NCBI GenBank assembly: GCA_029261295.1 | Contig: JAJDBP010000017.1 | Location: 310,001 to 374,000, forward strand | Length of the DNA stretch: 64,000 nt | Source of the DNA: Nitrospirales bacterium | GTDB taxonomy: Bacteria; Nitrospirota; Nitrospiria; Nitrospirales; UBA8639 | Reading direction: 5' to 3' | Shown here: one piece after another, positions 54,822 through 63,197 of the stretch | How the letters are laid out: every line of letters begins with the position of its first letter | Position numbering within the stretch: the stretch's first letter is position 1 | Position numbers and translations under genes: made by a program | Notes under the pieces: model-generated | Told to the model about the DNA's origin: nothing | The model's database searches: none | The model's input: only the letters and a program-made list of their open reading frames with translations

Positions 54822-55147
54822 GGAGATATACCTCTGTTCCTATTGAGATTTACTACACCTTTGCACTAAAACATAGTCTACAACGAGGCGTTTTACCGTC
54901 AATATTAGGTTCACCTTGGGCCCATTGATTTTTCCTTAACTTAATATTCGGTTTTTGGGGGCATTTCTGAAATACTCCAAAAGGCAAAATATCCTTCTCT
55001 GATACAGACCGGAACGCGGGAAGTTTACGTTAATCAACAATTCTTGTCACACAGGCTTTGATTTGATGGCTGTCATGAACGGCCCAAAATCCTCATAAAA
55101 AGTTGAAGATTCTTCCAAAAGAAATTAGGTTGGCCTAGCAAGAAACC
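54822..55147. other. intergenic region without clear features
   Basis: 326 bp between the coiled-coil gene and yceI, both on the minus strand. AT-rich. I see no gene, hairpin or repeat that stands out. Confidence 0.4.
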
Positions 55148-55777
55148 CTAGTGCTTTACCTTTTCAACTTTCTTTTCCTTGATGACTTCAATCTCTAAAA
55201 TTAACTTGACCTCATCTCCGACCATGAGTCCTCCATTATCTAACAATTTACTGAACTTCATACCAAAATCTTTTCGATTTACAGTACCCTCAGCAGTAAA
55301 TCCAGCCCGGGTATTTCCCCATGGATCTTGAGCCACACCATTAAACGTGCCCACTAGAGTGAGTTCTTTAGTGACGCCTAAGAGAGTGAAATCACCGACG
55401 GCGGTATAATGATCACCAGACTTTGAATAACTTTTCATTTTGTAGGTCATGGAGGGAAACGTTTTGGCGTCGAAAAAATCGGCACTTCGTAAATGGTCGT
55501 CTCGCTTTTGATGATCTGTCGTGACTGAAGAAGTTTGAATGATTGCCTCAATCGTTTTAAACTCTTGTTTTTCAGCATCCATCTCCACCCGGCCAGAGTA
55601 CTCAGTAAACTTCCCTTTGGTTTTAGACACCACCATGTGGACGACTTCAAATCCAAGAGTCGTATGATCCTTATCAAGATTCCATTTAGCCATTTCTGCT
55701 GCTGCGATGGCTACCACGCTCACGCTCAAACAACTCACTAATCCCATAAACATCACCCATTTCACTATCGCTCTCAT
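55148..55777 (-). CDS. YceI-family periplasmic lipid-binding protein
   Basis: 209 residues with a signal peptide (ends near AAAEM). The YceI lipocalin-like beta-barrel is indicated by KWNLDKDHTTLGFEVVHM, RDDHLRSADFFDAKTFPSMT and the ending NRKDFGMKFSKLLDNGGLM. Members bind isoprenoid or amide ligands. The Lys-rich C-terminus is unusual. It is followed in the same orientation (upstream) by the DsbA-like gene at 55815. Confidence 0.93.
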   Translation of the reverse strand: MRAIVKWVMFMGLVSCLSVSVVAIAAAEMAKWNLDKDHTTLGFEVVHMVVSKTKGKFTEYSGRVEMDAEKQEFKTIEAIIQTSSVTTDHQKRDDHLRSADFFDAKTFPSMTYKMKSYSKSGDHYTAVGDFTLLGVTKELTLVGTFNGVAQDPWGNTRAGFTAEGTVNRKDFGMKFSKLLDNGGLMVGDEVKLILEIEVIKEKKVEKVKH

Positions 55778-55814
55778 AATCTCACCTCCTTAGAACTATA
55801 AGAAAACAGGGAAC

Positions 55815-56444
55815 TCATGCCGCTTTTTCAAGAAATTTATCAATCAATGGAACGAGAGTTTCAAAATCTTGAAAACCATGCATAAGCGTGGATACAGTCT
55901 TTCCATACAGACCAATCAAGGTAGGAAAACCATCTACCCCAAATTGTCGAGCTTGATCAAATTCATCCCATACTAACTCTTTCGTTTTCGAATCTTGAAA
56001 AGTTCGAGAGAACTGCAAAGGATCCATCCCTAACTCCAAGGCTAAATTTCCAAGAATTTCTGAACTGGTGACATCTGCATTCTGCACGTAAAACGCTTTC
56101 TGAATACGCTTCAGAAAATCCCATTCTTTGCCAGACATCAATTTTCGAATCACGCCTATAGCTCGGGAAGCAGGATCAGTATCGTAGATAAAGTTAGGGC
56201 CCATCTGAAATTCGAAATTAAACGGCTGACCAGTTCGGTTATGAACAGCATGCCAATGATTCAATATATATGCACGACGTGAGGCATCAAACCGTTCAGT
56301 ATTACCAGGCCGCAATCCCCCCAACATTAACTGAAACGAAACACGGCCTTCATAATGTCGCCTGATTTCTTCCAAGACGGGCGAAAATCCCCAGCACCAG
56401 GAACACATAGGATCCGCAATGTAGACAAGAGAATGAACTGCCAT
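55815..56444 (-). CDS. DsbA/FrnE-like thioredoxin-fold oxidoreductase
   Basis: About 209 residues from ATG 56442-56444 (MAVHSLVYIADP); the track's earlier TTG at 56462 is less likely. The active-site CSWC is at 14-17 (DPMCSWCWGF), on a thioredoxin fold with the DsbA helical insertion. The C-terminal part (FGVDGFPTLIG) includes the cis-Pro. The lack of a signal peptide suggests a cytoplasmic FrnE-like enzyme. The cupin gene lies 33 bp upstream on the same strand. Confidence 0.85.
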   Translation of the reverse strand: MAVHSLVYIADPMCSWCWGFSPVLEEIRRHYEGRVSFQLMLGGLRPGNTERFDASRRAYILNHWHAVHNRTGQPFNFEFQMGPNFIYDTDPASRAIGVIRKLMSGKEWDFLKRIQKAFYVQNADVTSSEILGNLALELGMDPLQFSRTFQDSKTKELVWDEFDQARQFGVDGFPTLIGLYGKTVSTLMHGFQDFETLVPLIDKFLEKAA

Positions 56445-56477
56445 CCTAAATCTCAAACCCAAAATTGGCTCTTTGCT

Positions 56478-56813
56478 TCACTCTATCTTCCAAAATAGGG
56501 CAAGCCAAATAGTATCTTGGTTGGGCGCCGTCCAGGCAACTCGGTGTTTCGTGTGAGCCGGCAAATGATAGGTATCTCCTGCCTGTAACATAACTGGCTG
56601 CTCGACTCCCTCAATTTGGAGATGCGCCATTCCGGCGAGAAGAGCCACCCATTCATGTTCTTCTTGATCGTACCAAAAATCCGTGGGTGATGCCTGACCA
56701 CGGGAAACAATCCTCTCTACACGAACAGCGTCCTGGTCAATTAGATTCTCAACTAATTCTTGATTGAGTTCTTTAGGAATATCTTGAAAAAGATTGAAGG
56801 GTGCTCGACTCAT
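56478..56813 (-). CDS. small cupin-domain protein
   Basis: 111 residues with one cupin fold. Metal-ligand motif 1 is contained in DQEEHEWVALLAG (E, H, E) and motif 2 in AGDTYHLPAHTKHRVAW (H, H). A mononuclear metal site is plausible. Function is unknown; such small cupins are often cysteine-dioxygenase-like or sugar-binding. It lies between the DsbA-like and an unknown gene, spaced 8-33 bp, so a shared operon is likely. Confidence 0.85.
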   Translation of the reverse strand: MSRAPFNLFQDIPKELNQELVENLIDQDAVRVERIVSRGQASPTDFWYDQEEHEWVALLAGMAHLQIEGVEQPVMLQAGDTYHLPAHTKHRVAWTAPNQDTIWLALFWKIE

Positions 56814-56821
56814 TGCCTCTC

Positions 56822-57400
56822 TTATCTCACCCCTTCACTTTGGTAACATTTCAACGCTTCTAAAAAAGCCTGATTCGCCAGATTTGTGGCAATGGAAACC
56901 AGATATTGATCCATCGCATAACAATACGCCGCTTCTTTACCATGACGGCAGGGTTTTAGGGGTTGGCTAGTATCCGTGAGTCCTTCGCGCGCTACTTTTT
57001 CTGCATGGACCCTATCGCGTTCTTGCCGAACAATTTCTCCTTCCAGAAAAGTGATTTGTCGGGCAAGGCCATCAGCTTGTTTGATGGCCTCTGGAATAGA
57101 GGCTTGCAGTGCAGCCAGCATCGTGTTTCGAAATGAAGTAGATTTGATAAATTGTAACGCCTTTTCCATCTTCGGTTGCAGAGAAGTAAGGTTTGGGGGG
57201 CACTTCTCACCAGCAGATGCAAGAACTTCGGTTTGGCTCTTCCGTAAGGAAAGATCTCCTGCGAAAATCTCACTAACCTTACAAACGCTTCCATAAACCA
57301 ATAGCAAACCTAAACCAGCGAAGGTGATTGCTTGCTGCCAGTTCATTTTTAGTGACTCCATGAGCCTTTCAAACCTTCCAATTCCAAGAGCATTGTTCAT
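56822..57400 (-). CDS. periplasmic or anchored protein of unknown function
   Basis: 192 residues. A hydrophobic segment (about 22-40, QQAITFAGLGLLLVYGSV) follows a short N-terminus and may be a signal or anchor, with alternative ATG starts at residues 14 and 19. The mature part has six cysteines (CKVSE, KCPPN, PCRHG, YCYAM, KCYQS), suggesting disulfides. No family is recognised. It lies 3 bp from the next gene and 8 bp from cupin, so it is in one operon. Confidence 0.6.
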   Translation of the reverse strand: MNNALGIGRFERLMESLKMNWQQAITFAGLGLLLVYGSVCKVSEIFAGDLSLRKSQTEVLASAGEKCPPNLTSLQPKMEKALQFIKSTSFRNTMLAALQASIPEAIKQADGLARQITFLEGEIVRQERDRVHAEKVAREGLTDTSQPLKPCRHGKEAAYCYAMDQYLVSIATNLANQAFLEALKCYQSEGVR

Positions 57401-57403
57401 GAC

Positions 57404-58408
57404 CTACATAATAAGTTCAGCCAACCCATAGGCAAAGTATTCCTTCCCATTATAATGCACAAGCCCATGAACGATTCCCATGCCAAATCCCCCAATAATC
57501 CAATTGCCCATCGTCTTGAATTCTTGAATCTCCAAACGTGCACGACCTGCACCAGATTTATTGACCCAATTCAGACCCCAGGCGCTTGGCCATCGATACA
57601 AACCCCAGGCTTGATTATGATCAAGCAGGGTAACCTGAAGTACTTGAAGCGATTTCGTTTCCCCCTTCACCGCTAAAAAGCCGGCTACGGTGCCAACCAA
57701 GGGAGCCATCATGTCGCTTTCTTGGGAATGCACATAAAGATCACCCAACCCTTCAACCACCAAGTACAGCCCCTGAAAATGTTTCCATAATCCCCAATAG
57801 GTTCGAGAAAGGCGATTAAATTCCGGCATCATGAAATATTCATAGATGACCCGACCTTTCAATCTTCGATTCTTCCACTGTAATTCCGCTGAAGCCGACC
57901 CCAACCAATACCGCCCGCCTTCATGCTCACGAGCTAGGCGAATGGGGATAGGTTTAATCGAGAGAGTTAAATTATTCGATGGGCTATCAATTGTCATTCC
58001 TGTTTGAGGCATGCCATCAATAGAGAAAAAAGAAGAAGAAGGAATAGTTTCCAATTCATGCGTCGTATTGTCGTATGAGCCAGAGCCTTGTAAAGGAACC
58101 CATCCCTCATGTTCATCATGCAAAACGACAAAATGCTCTGCTTGCCACGTTTCTCCATCTCGACCTCGATTATTATCCAAGGCAAACGCCACACGACCGT
58201 GAGCATCCTCACCAACGAATGAGGCATAATCGGAAACGTACAGAAGTGAGGTCTTAGGAAGGGAAGGTTGAGGGGAAGGAGTCGAAGGCCCTGCTCCAAG
58301 AATCGGCTTGGGACATATCAGGCCAACATTCAGCACACCCAAGATGATGAAGGAAAGACTGAAACGAACAACAAAATTTCCCAGAATTTCCCCCAAAATA
58401 GGAGTCAA
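57404..58408 (-). CDS. exported protein of unknown function
   Basis: 334 residues. A signal peptide or N-anchor spans about 12-40. The rest is a beta-rich domain with many Trp and Tyr (YWGLWKHFQGLYLVVEGLGD, DHNQAWGLYRWPSAWGLNWV). The pattern suggests a lipocalin-like, possibly secreted, protein, but no family is identified. It ends 3 bp before the downstream gene at 57400 and starts 62 bp after the Pal-like gene, all on the minus strand. Confidence 0.6.
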   Translation of the reverse strand: MTPILGEILGNFVVRFSLSFIILGVLNVGLICPKPILGAGPSTPSPQPSLPKTSLLYVSDYASFVGEDAHGRVAFALDNNRGRDGETWQAEHFVVLHDEHEGWVPLQGSGSYDNTTHELETIPSSSFFSIDGMPQTGMTIDSPSNNLTLSIKPIPIRLAREHEGGRYWLGSASAELQWKNRRLKGRVIYEYFMMPEFNRLSRTYWGLWKHFQGLYLVVEGLGDLYVHSQESDMMAPLVGTVAGFLAVKGETKSLQVLQVTLLDHNQAWGLYRWPSAWGLNWVNKSGAGRARLEIQEFKTMGNWIIGGFGMGIVHGLVHYNGKEYFAYGLAELIM

Positions 58409-58470
58409 AACGTCAGAAAGGGTATAGTCATTAGCTTTGCGTACAAGAGAAATTCACCAACAGACACCTT

Positions 58471-59436
58471 TTATTTGATGACAAAATGTCCACGCCTATT
58501 TTCTTGCCAACACTCCTCGGTTTGTTGCCGACAAAAAGGCTTATCCTTACCATAGCTTACCACCTCTAGCTTATCACGTGGGATACCTAAATCTTCTAAA
58601 AATGTTTTCACAGCATTCGCTCTAGCTTCCCCAAGAACTATATTATAACTCTGCGTACCTCGTTCATCACAGTGACCTTCAATCACAATCTTACTCTCTA
58701 GGAGCCCGGTAGATAATAATTCCGCGTTCTTTTTCAAGAGCTCCGCAGCATCTTCTCGAATCGCAAACCGATCATAATCAAAATAAATATCCCTAAGAGA
58801 GGCTTCCAATACTTTGGTAACCATCTCTGCTGGTGCTGCTTCCTGAGGGATAACTTTCGCTACCTGTATTGAGTCTTTTTTAAGCGCAGGCGAAACCAAC
58901 GTAGGAGATTCTAGTTTAGTGACAGGTGCCATGAGAATTTGAGGGGAAACGGAATCTCCATCTGAAGATCTTCGGGGCAATGCGGGCACTTCTGGTTCAA
59001 ATTCAATTGAAGGAATTCCCGCTATAGCCGGTTTCACGGGAGATTCTGTTACAGAAGGCATGGATAACATTATTGGCTCCTCAGCCGGATCAACTTCCTG
59101 AGATTCAGGTAAAGACAAAATTTCAGGTGAGCTCAGCGTGCTTTTCGGAGTGGCAAGAATCTCGGATGAAAATTCTCGACGAGAGGCCGGTCTCGCAGGT
59201 TGCTCTATAGGAATATCGATCATGGGGCTTTTAGGGACAGACTGAACAACCACCGTTTCAATAGCCACCGCTTCCGGCTCCAAGTCGGCAACCTTGACCG
59301 TCGGTGAGGAATCGGCAGATACAATTGTCGTCCGCAACTGAGAACTACATCCTGTCAACAAACCCAAGACACATCCACTGGCTACACATATTTTCATACA
59401 TTCTAAAACGAGAGATCCCATTAATCCGTATTTCAT
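58471..59436 (-). CDS. Pal-like OmpA-domain lipoprotein
   Basis: About 321 residues from ATG 59434-59436 (MKYGLMGSL), which has a TAGGAGGG site; the frame runs on to 59577. A lipobox LLTGCSS gives Cys 30. A Pro/Ser/Glu-rich spacer of about 180 residues separates it from the C-terminal OmpA/Pal domain. That domain carries IYFDYDRFAIR, IVIEGHCDERGTQSYNI, LGEARANAVKTFLEDLG and the peptidoglycan-binding residues. Normal Pal is about 170 residues, so the spacer is long and could cross more periplasm. It is not next to tolB here. Confidence 0.88.
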   Translation of the reverse strand: MKYGLMGSLVLECMKICVASGCVLGLLTGCSSQLRTTIVSADSSPTVKVADLEPEAVAIETVVVQSVPKSPMIDIPIEQPARPASRREFSSEILATPKSTLSSPEILSLPESQEVDPAEEPIMLSMPSVTESPVKPAIAGIPSIEFEPEVPALPRRSSDGDSVSPQILMAPVTKLESPTLVSPALKKDSIQVAKVIPQEAAPAEMVTKVLEASLRDIYFDYDRFAIREDAAELLKKNAELLSTGLLESKIVIEGHCDERGTQSYNIVLGEARANAVKTFLEDLGIPRDKLEVVSYGKDKPFCRQQTEECWQENRRGHFVIK

Positions 59437-59797
59437 ATTTATCCCTCCTACCCGCACACCATCGAGAAAAAATAAAACCGTCAAACAAGGTCCTTGCACC
59501 ATTTCTTTAATTGAACTGTAAAAAGTCTCTTGTAATGGAGTCAAGAATACCCCCATAAATAACGGGCCGTTCACCAAAAAAACGGAGGATTGTCAGCATT
59601 CCTCCACCAATTTGATTGGTAGTTTGCATGAAATGCTCACTTCCCTAAAGAAATGGCATTCAAATTTATGCCTAAACCCTAAATTTTGTTAATGATGTAC
59701 AATGAGGAGAAGTTTTTTGATAGAGGAAGAACTTCCCAAAAATTAGTAGACCATTCCACTTTTGGGAGGAGATGTGCTGAAAGCCAGGAGGAAGTAC
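59437..59797. other. intergenic region before the Pal-like gene
   Basis: 361 bp, AT-rich, between two minus-strand genes. It carries the Pal-like gene's promoter region, but I cannot place -35 and -10 boxes with confidence. No gene is seen. Confidence 0.35.
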
Positions 59798-60346
59798 TTA
59801 CACACTCGAATAGCAAACGCTCTCAATTTTTGACTTAAGAAGTTCGGTCAAAAACTGTCGATCCTCAAGAGAAAGGGATTTGATAGCACGCTCAAATTTT
59901 TGCAATCGATCTTGGTGTTCCTGCCGCTCCGTCATCATCTTGGTTAATCGGGAAGCCTCTTGTGCCATACCTTGAAGAATTCCAAGATTTTCCGTCGTGA
60001 GGGGTCCTTTTCGTAACGATTGAATTTCTTTCATAATTTTCATGAGGGCCTGGGTACTTTCTTTGTAGACCCCATCAGAAGTTTCCAGTCGCTCTCCCCC
60101 GCCAACCAGCCACATTCCTAATATGGCAATCTCTTGGGGAAACAGTTCCTCAAGATTTTCCATTCGATGAGCAACTTGGACCATATCCGTTAAGGTTCTT
60201 GACTGAATTTCTCTTTCAAGAGCCTGCCCCAAATCACCAAAAGACTGTTGTAAGTATCGGAGGGAATCAGGAGAAAAAATTTCGTTGATCTTTGAGTATT
60301 GCAATAATATCGTATTTAATTCTTCATCAATGATTTCCTGAGACAT
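59798..60346 (-). CDS. helical protein of unknown function
   Basis: 182 residues with no signal peptide. The protein is almost wholly helical and charged, for example SLRYLQQSFGDLGQALEREI and ASRLTKMMTERQEHQDRL. A short hydrophobic patch (EIAILGMWLVGGG) is not a membrane helix. No family is recognised. It has a AGGGGTTG-type site before ATG 60344-60346. Upstream is the oxyR gene, about 270 bp away on the same strand. Confidence 0.55.
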   Translation of the reverse strand: MSQEIIDEELNTILLQYSKINEIFSPDSLRYLQQSFGDLGQALEREIQSRTLTDMVQVAHRMENLEELFPQEIAILGMWLVGGGERLETSDGVYKESTQALMKIMKEIQSLRKGPLTTENLGILQGMAQEASRLTKMMTERQEHQDRLQKFERAIKSLSLEDRQFLTELLKSKIESVCYSSV

Positions 60347-60620
60347 TGGACAACCCCTCCTTTTCTTATTTTTCCTCCATAAGAGGATAAGGAATACATT
60401 TAAAAAACTCCTGTTTCCTCAACTTATCGGACGAAAGATTCCTCTACTTTATTACAACAATCAATGCTCAAGAGAAAAAGCCCATTCTTTTTAAAAACCC
60501 CAGAAAACATAGCCTCTTTGTTAGGGGAATGATATGTATTCCCCTTTGGGCTACTCCTAAAGACGCCATAATGCATTAGGAACGAAGAGAATTAAATCGA
60601 GAGAAAATCAAACGAGAGTC

Positions 60621-61544
60621 CTATTTTGGCATTGAGCCACCTAGCTCCGGAGGCACAGCTTCAAAAATGGCTGCTTTCAAGGCGGCAATCAAAGCTTTCT
60701 TTAAATAGCCATTCCTCAAAGTAAGATAGATTGTCCGTTGTGGAGGAATCCCTTTAAAGCCTCGCAAGAGCTTTTTCTCCTGAGGATGAAGTTTCAACGT
60801 GGAGAGATATGGCAATAAGGTGTATCCAAAATTTTCTTGGACCAATAATCTGATCGATTCCAGATTTCCAATTTTAAAATTTAAATGCCCCGGAAGCTGG
60901 GAAACATCACGCCGCAGGTTACAGGTTTTAATTATTTCGTTACTCAGACAATGGCCTTCTTCCAACAACCAAATATCTTTCAGATTGATGTCGGAGATTG
61001 AAACTGTTTTCTTCTTCAATAATTTACTGTCTTTATTGGCAAATAACAGAAAACTTTCATCATACAGCTTTTCTTGAATATACCGTTTTCCATCTTCCTG
61101 CGTGGCCAAAATGGCCACATCGATATCCTCTTGCTCTAGCTGCTTGAGACAATGACTTGTTGTGAGCTCAGATATGCTGATCTCAATCTGAGGATATTTA
61201 AAATTAAACGATTTGAGAAAGAGGGGCACCAAATACGGTGAAACTGTAGGGATGACACCCACACTGAGGTTACCCACCAGCCCTTGTTTTTGGGTCTGAA
61301 TGATTTCAGGAATCCGCATCGATTCCCCATAGACAACCTTGGCCTGTTGAAGAATCAATGCACCAACTTTTGTCGGGAGAATTGGTAACTGCGATCGATC
61401 AAAAATAAGGACCCCAAACTCCTCCTCTAACTTTTGAATCTGAGTACTAAGGGTTGGTTGGGTCACAAACCGAGATTTTGCGGCGCCTCGGAAGCTTTGT
61501 TCTTTCGCCACGGCTAAAATATATTCGATTTGCGTCAAGGTCAT
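60621..61544 (-). CDS. oxyR: LysR-type peroxide sensor OxyR
   Basis: 307 residues. A winged-helix N-terminus (MTLTQIEYILAVAKEQSFRG) and a LysR effector domain are present. The redox pair is C199 (in LLEEGHCL) and C208 (in IIKTCNL), nine residues apart, as in E. coli OxyR where oxidation joins them. This makes OxyR rather than a generic LysR. It is divergent from the diheme cytochrome c peroxidase at 61771, and an OxyR-type operator lies in the 226-bp gap. Autoregulation and control of the peroxidase are inferred. Confidence 0.9.
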   Translation of the reverse strand: MTLTQIEYILAVAKEQSFRGAAKSRFVTQPTLSTQIQKLEEEFGVLIFDRSQLPILPTKVGALILQQAKVVYGESMRIPEIIQTQKQGLVGNLSVGVIPTVSPYLVPLFLKSFNFKYPQIEISISELTTSHCLKQLEQEDIDVAILATQEDGKRYIQEKLYDESFLLFANKDSKLLKKKTVSISDINLKDIWLLEEGHCLSNEIIKTCNLRRDVSQLPGHLNFKIGNLESIRLLVQENFGYTLLPYLSTLKLHPQEKKLLRGFKGIPPQRTIYLTLRNGYLKKALIAALKAAIFEAVPPELGGSMPK

Positions 61545-61559
61545 GGCTTTCCCTCATTG

Positions 61560-61595
61560 ATAGGCAATACCTATCACTCTATAGAAAAATAGTAT
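61560..61595. promoter_or_regulatory. OxyR-type operator
   Basis: ATAG-N7-CTAT (61560-61574) exactly fits one OxyR half-site pair, and ATAG-N7-GTAT (61581-61595) nearly fits the second. The spacer is 6 bp instead of the canonical 7. It sits 16-51 bp before the oxyR start and upstream of the divergent peroxidase. Confidence 0.7.
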
Positions 61596-61770
61596 TTTAC
61601 TTCTCCTGTCATTCCTGCGATACCTATATCATACATGGACCCCAAAGAGTTGAGAAACAGCACCCGCCATTATGGGATGGGCGCTCAAAAGGGCGAGGGG
61701 GGTACTTACTTCTTAGAACTGCCGTTTCTCGAAGGTATACTATTCAGCATTCATCATAAGGAGGTTGAGC

Positions 61771-62850
61771 ATGAATTCAATGAGCGTATTACCGGCAAAG
61801 TCAACGAATAGAAAACATTCCATATTTTTTTTCAGGATCTTTATCGTTCTACTCTTAGGATTCAGCAGTCCCTTGATGGCCTGGGCCGCCCTTCCGGGAG
61901 AAGAAGAGTGGGAAGCGCCTTTGGGTTTAGATGAAGATTTCATTGTCATTCCCAAAGACAATCCATTAACGAAAGAAAAGGTCGAATTGGGGAAACTGCT
62001 GTTCTTCGACAAACGCCTTTCAAAAAATAACACAATTGCGTGCGGCAGTTGCCATCTCCCGAGTCTCGCATTTACCGATGGGCAACCGGTCTCAACAGGG
62101 ATTCATCGCTTACAGGGAGGTCGTAGTGCACCTGCTTCCATCAATCGTCTGTTTAGTTCAGCTCAATTCTGGGACGGTCGCGCGGCCACCCTGGAAGAGC
62201 AATCGACTGGCCCATTTGTGAGCCCTGTGGAACATGGCTTTGCCAATCACGACGAATTAGTTGCCAAACTCAATACCATCGAAGGATACAAAACTCTTTT
62301 CCAGGAAGTATTTCAAGGCCCCATTACCAAGACCCGAATAGGGCAAGCCATTGCCAGTTTTCAGCGAACAATTATTTCCGGCAATAGCCCCTATGATCGC
62401 TTTGACTACGGAGGAGAGGAAGAGGCGATTTCGCCAGCCGCCCAACGCGGCTTGAAATTGTTCTTAAAAAAGGCTCGCTGCACCCGATGCCACTCTGGGT
62501 TTAATTTTACCGACGAAAAATTCCATAACTTAGGAATCGATTGGGATACGGATCATATTGATTTGGGACGATTCACCGTCACCAAAAACCCTGAGGACAT
62601 TGGCGCATTCAAAACTCCCACGTTGCGAGAAATCCCTCGTACCGCGCCCTACATGCACGATGGCCGATTCGCCACATTACGACAGGTCGTGGATTTCTAT
62701 AATGAGGGAGGCATTAATAATCCCCATCAAGACAACACCATCATTCCCCTGAATTTAACTAATCCAGAAAAAGAGGATTTAGTCGAATTTTTACAATCAT
62801 TAAGCGGCGAAGGCTGGCAAATGGAACCTCCAAGTAAATTCCCTAAGTAA
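61771..62850 (+). CDS. periplasmic diheme cytochrome c peroxidase (MauG/CcpA type)
   Basis: About 359 residues from ATG 61771, preferred to TTG 61765 because AAGGAGG at 61758-61764 is well spaced for it. A signal peptide (about 20-40, ends AWA) leads to the periplasm. Heme motifs are CGSCH (91-95) and CTRCH (237-241). FWDGRAATLEEQ, FVSPVEHG and RTAPYMHDGRFATL are family-typical and carry peroxidase ligands. It reduces hydrogen peroxide using small c-type electron donors. It is divergent from oxyR and probably induced through the operator at 61560. Confidence 0.94.
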   Translation: MNSMSVLPAKSTNRKHSIFFFRIFIVLLLGFSSPLMAWAALPGEEEWEAPLGLDEDFIVIPKDNPLTKEKVELGKLLFFDKRLSKNNTIACGSCHLPSLAFTDGQPVSTGIHRLQGGRSAPASINRLFSSAQFWDGRAATLEEQSTGPFVSPVEHGFANHDELVAKLNTIEGYKTLFQEVFQGPITKTRIGQAIASFQRTIISGNSPYDRFDYGGEEEAISPAAQRGLKLFLKKARCTRCHSGFNFTDEKFHNLGIDWDTDHIDLGRFTVTKNPEDIGAFKTPTLREIPRTAPYMHDGRFATLRQVVDFYNEGGINNPHQDNTIIPLNLTNPEKEDLVEFLQSLSGEGWQMEPPSKFPK

Positions 62851-63197
62851 TGAGGTCCACCCTCTAGACGGATCAAGAACCAACCGCATGATGGCTTCAG
62901 CTTTCTCATAAGCTGAAGCCATCAACTACAGACGCGCTCCCTCATCTTGTGAAAAAAATTAATTCCTAAGCTGGCCGATGGCATTCATACGATCCATTTG
63001 CAAAGGCCTGCCTATTGTCTTACCTTAAGTAAATGTTGAACAGGCCTCGCATTCATGACCTGAATCTCGACAAGGCGATTTATGGACTTTTGAAATGGAA
63101 TATTCAACAGGCCCCTTAAAGACTTCGAATTACCTCTCATCTTCAAGGGCTTCTGACTTGAAACATTTTTTGTAGACATAGAGCTCTCCACCAAATC
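62851..63197. other. intergenic region between peroxidase and FAD-oxidoreductase genes
   Basis: 347 bp. It contains a strong hairpin at 62890-62923 and then AT-rich sequence with the promoter of the downstream gene. No convincing gene is seen; a minus-strand frame at 63012-63203 is rejected. Confidence 0.5.
62890..62923 (+). terminator. strong hairpin downstream of the peroxidase gene
   Basis: GATGGCTTCAGCTT (62890-62903) and AAGCTGAAGCCATC (62910-62923) form a perfect 14-bp stem with a 6-nt loop, about 40 bp after the peroxidase stop. There is no U-tract, so it may terminate inefficiently or stabilise the mRNA end. Confidence 0.6.

Noticed and set aside
59798-60346. assignment of the helical protein to a DUF1641-like family
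   Set aside because: Only general helical character matches; no diagnostic motif could be identified, so it is left unknown.
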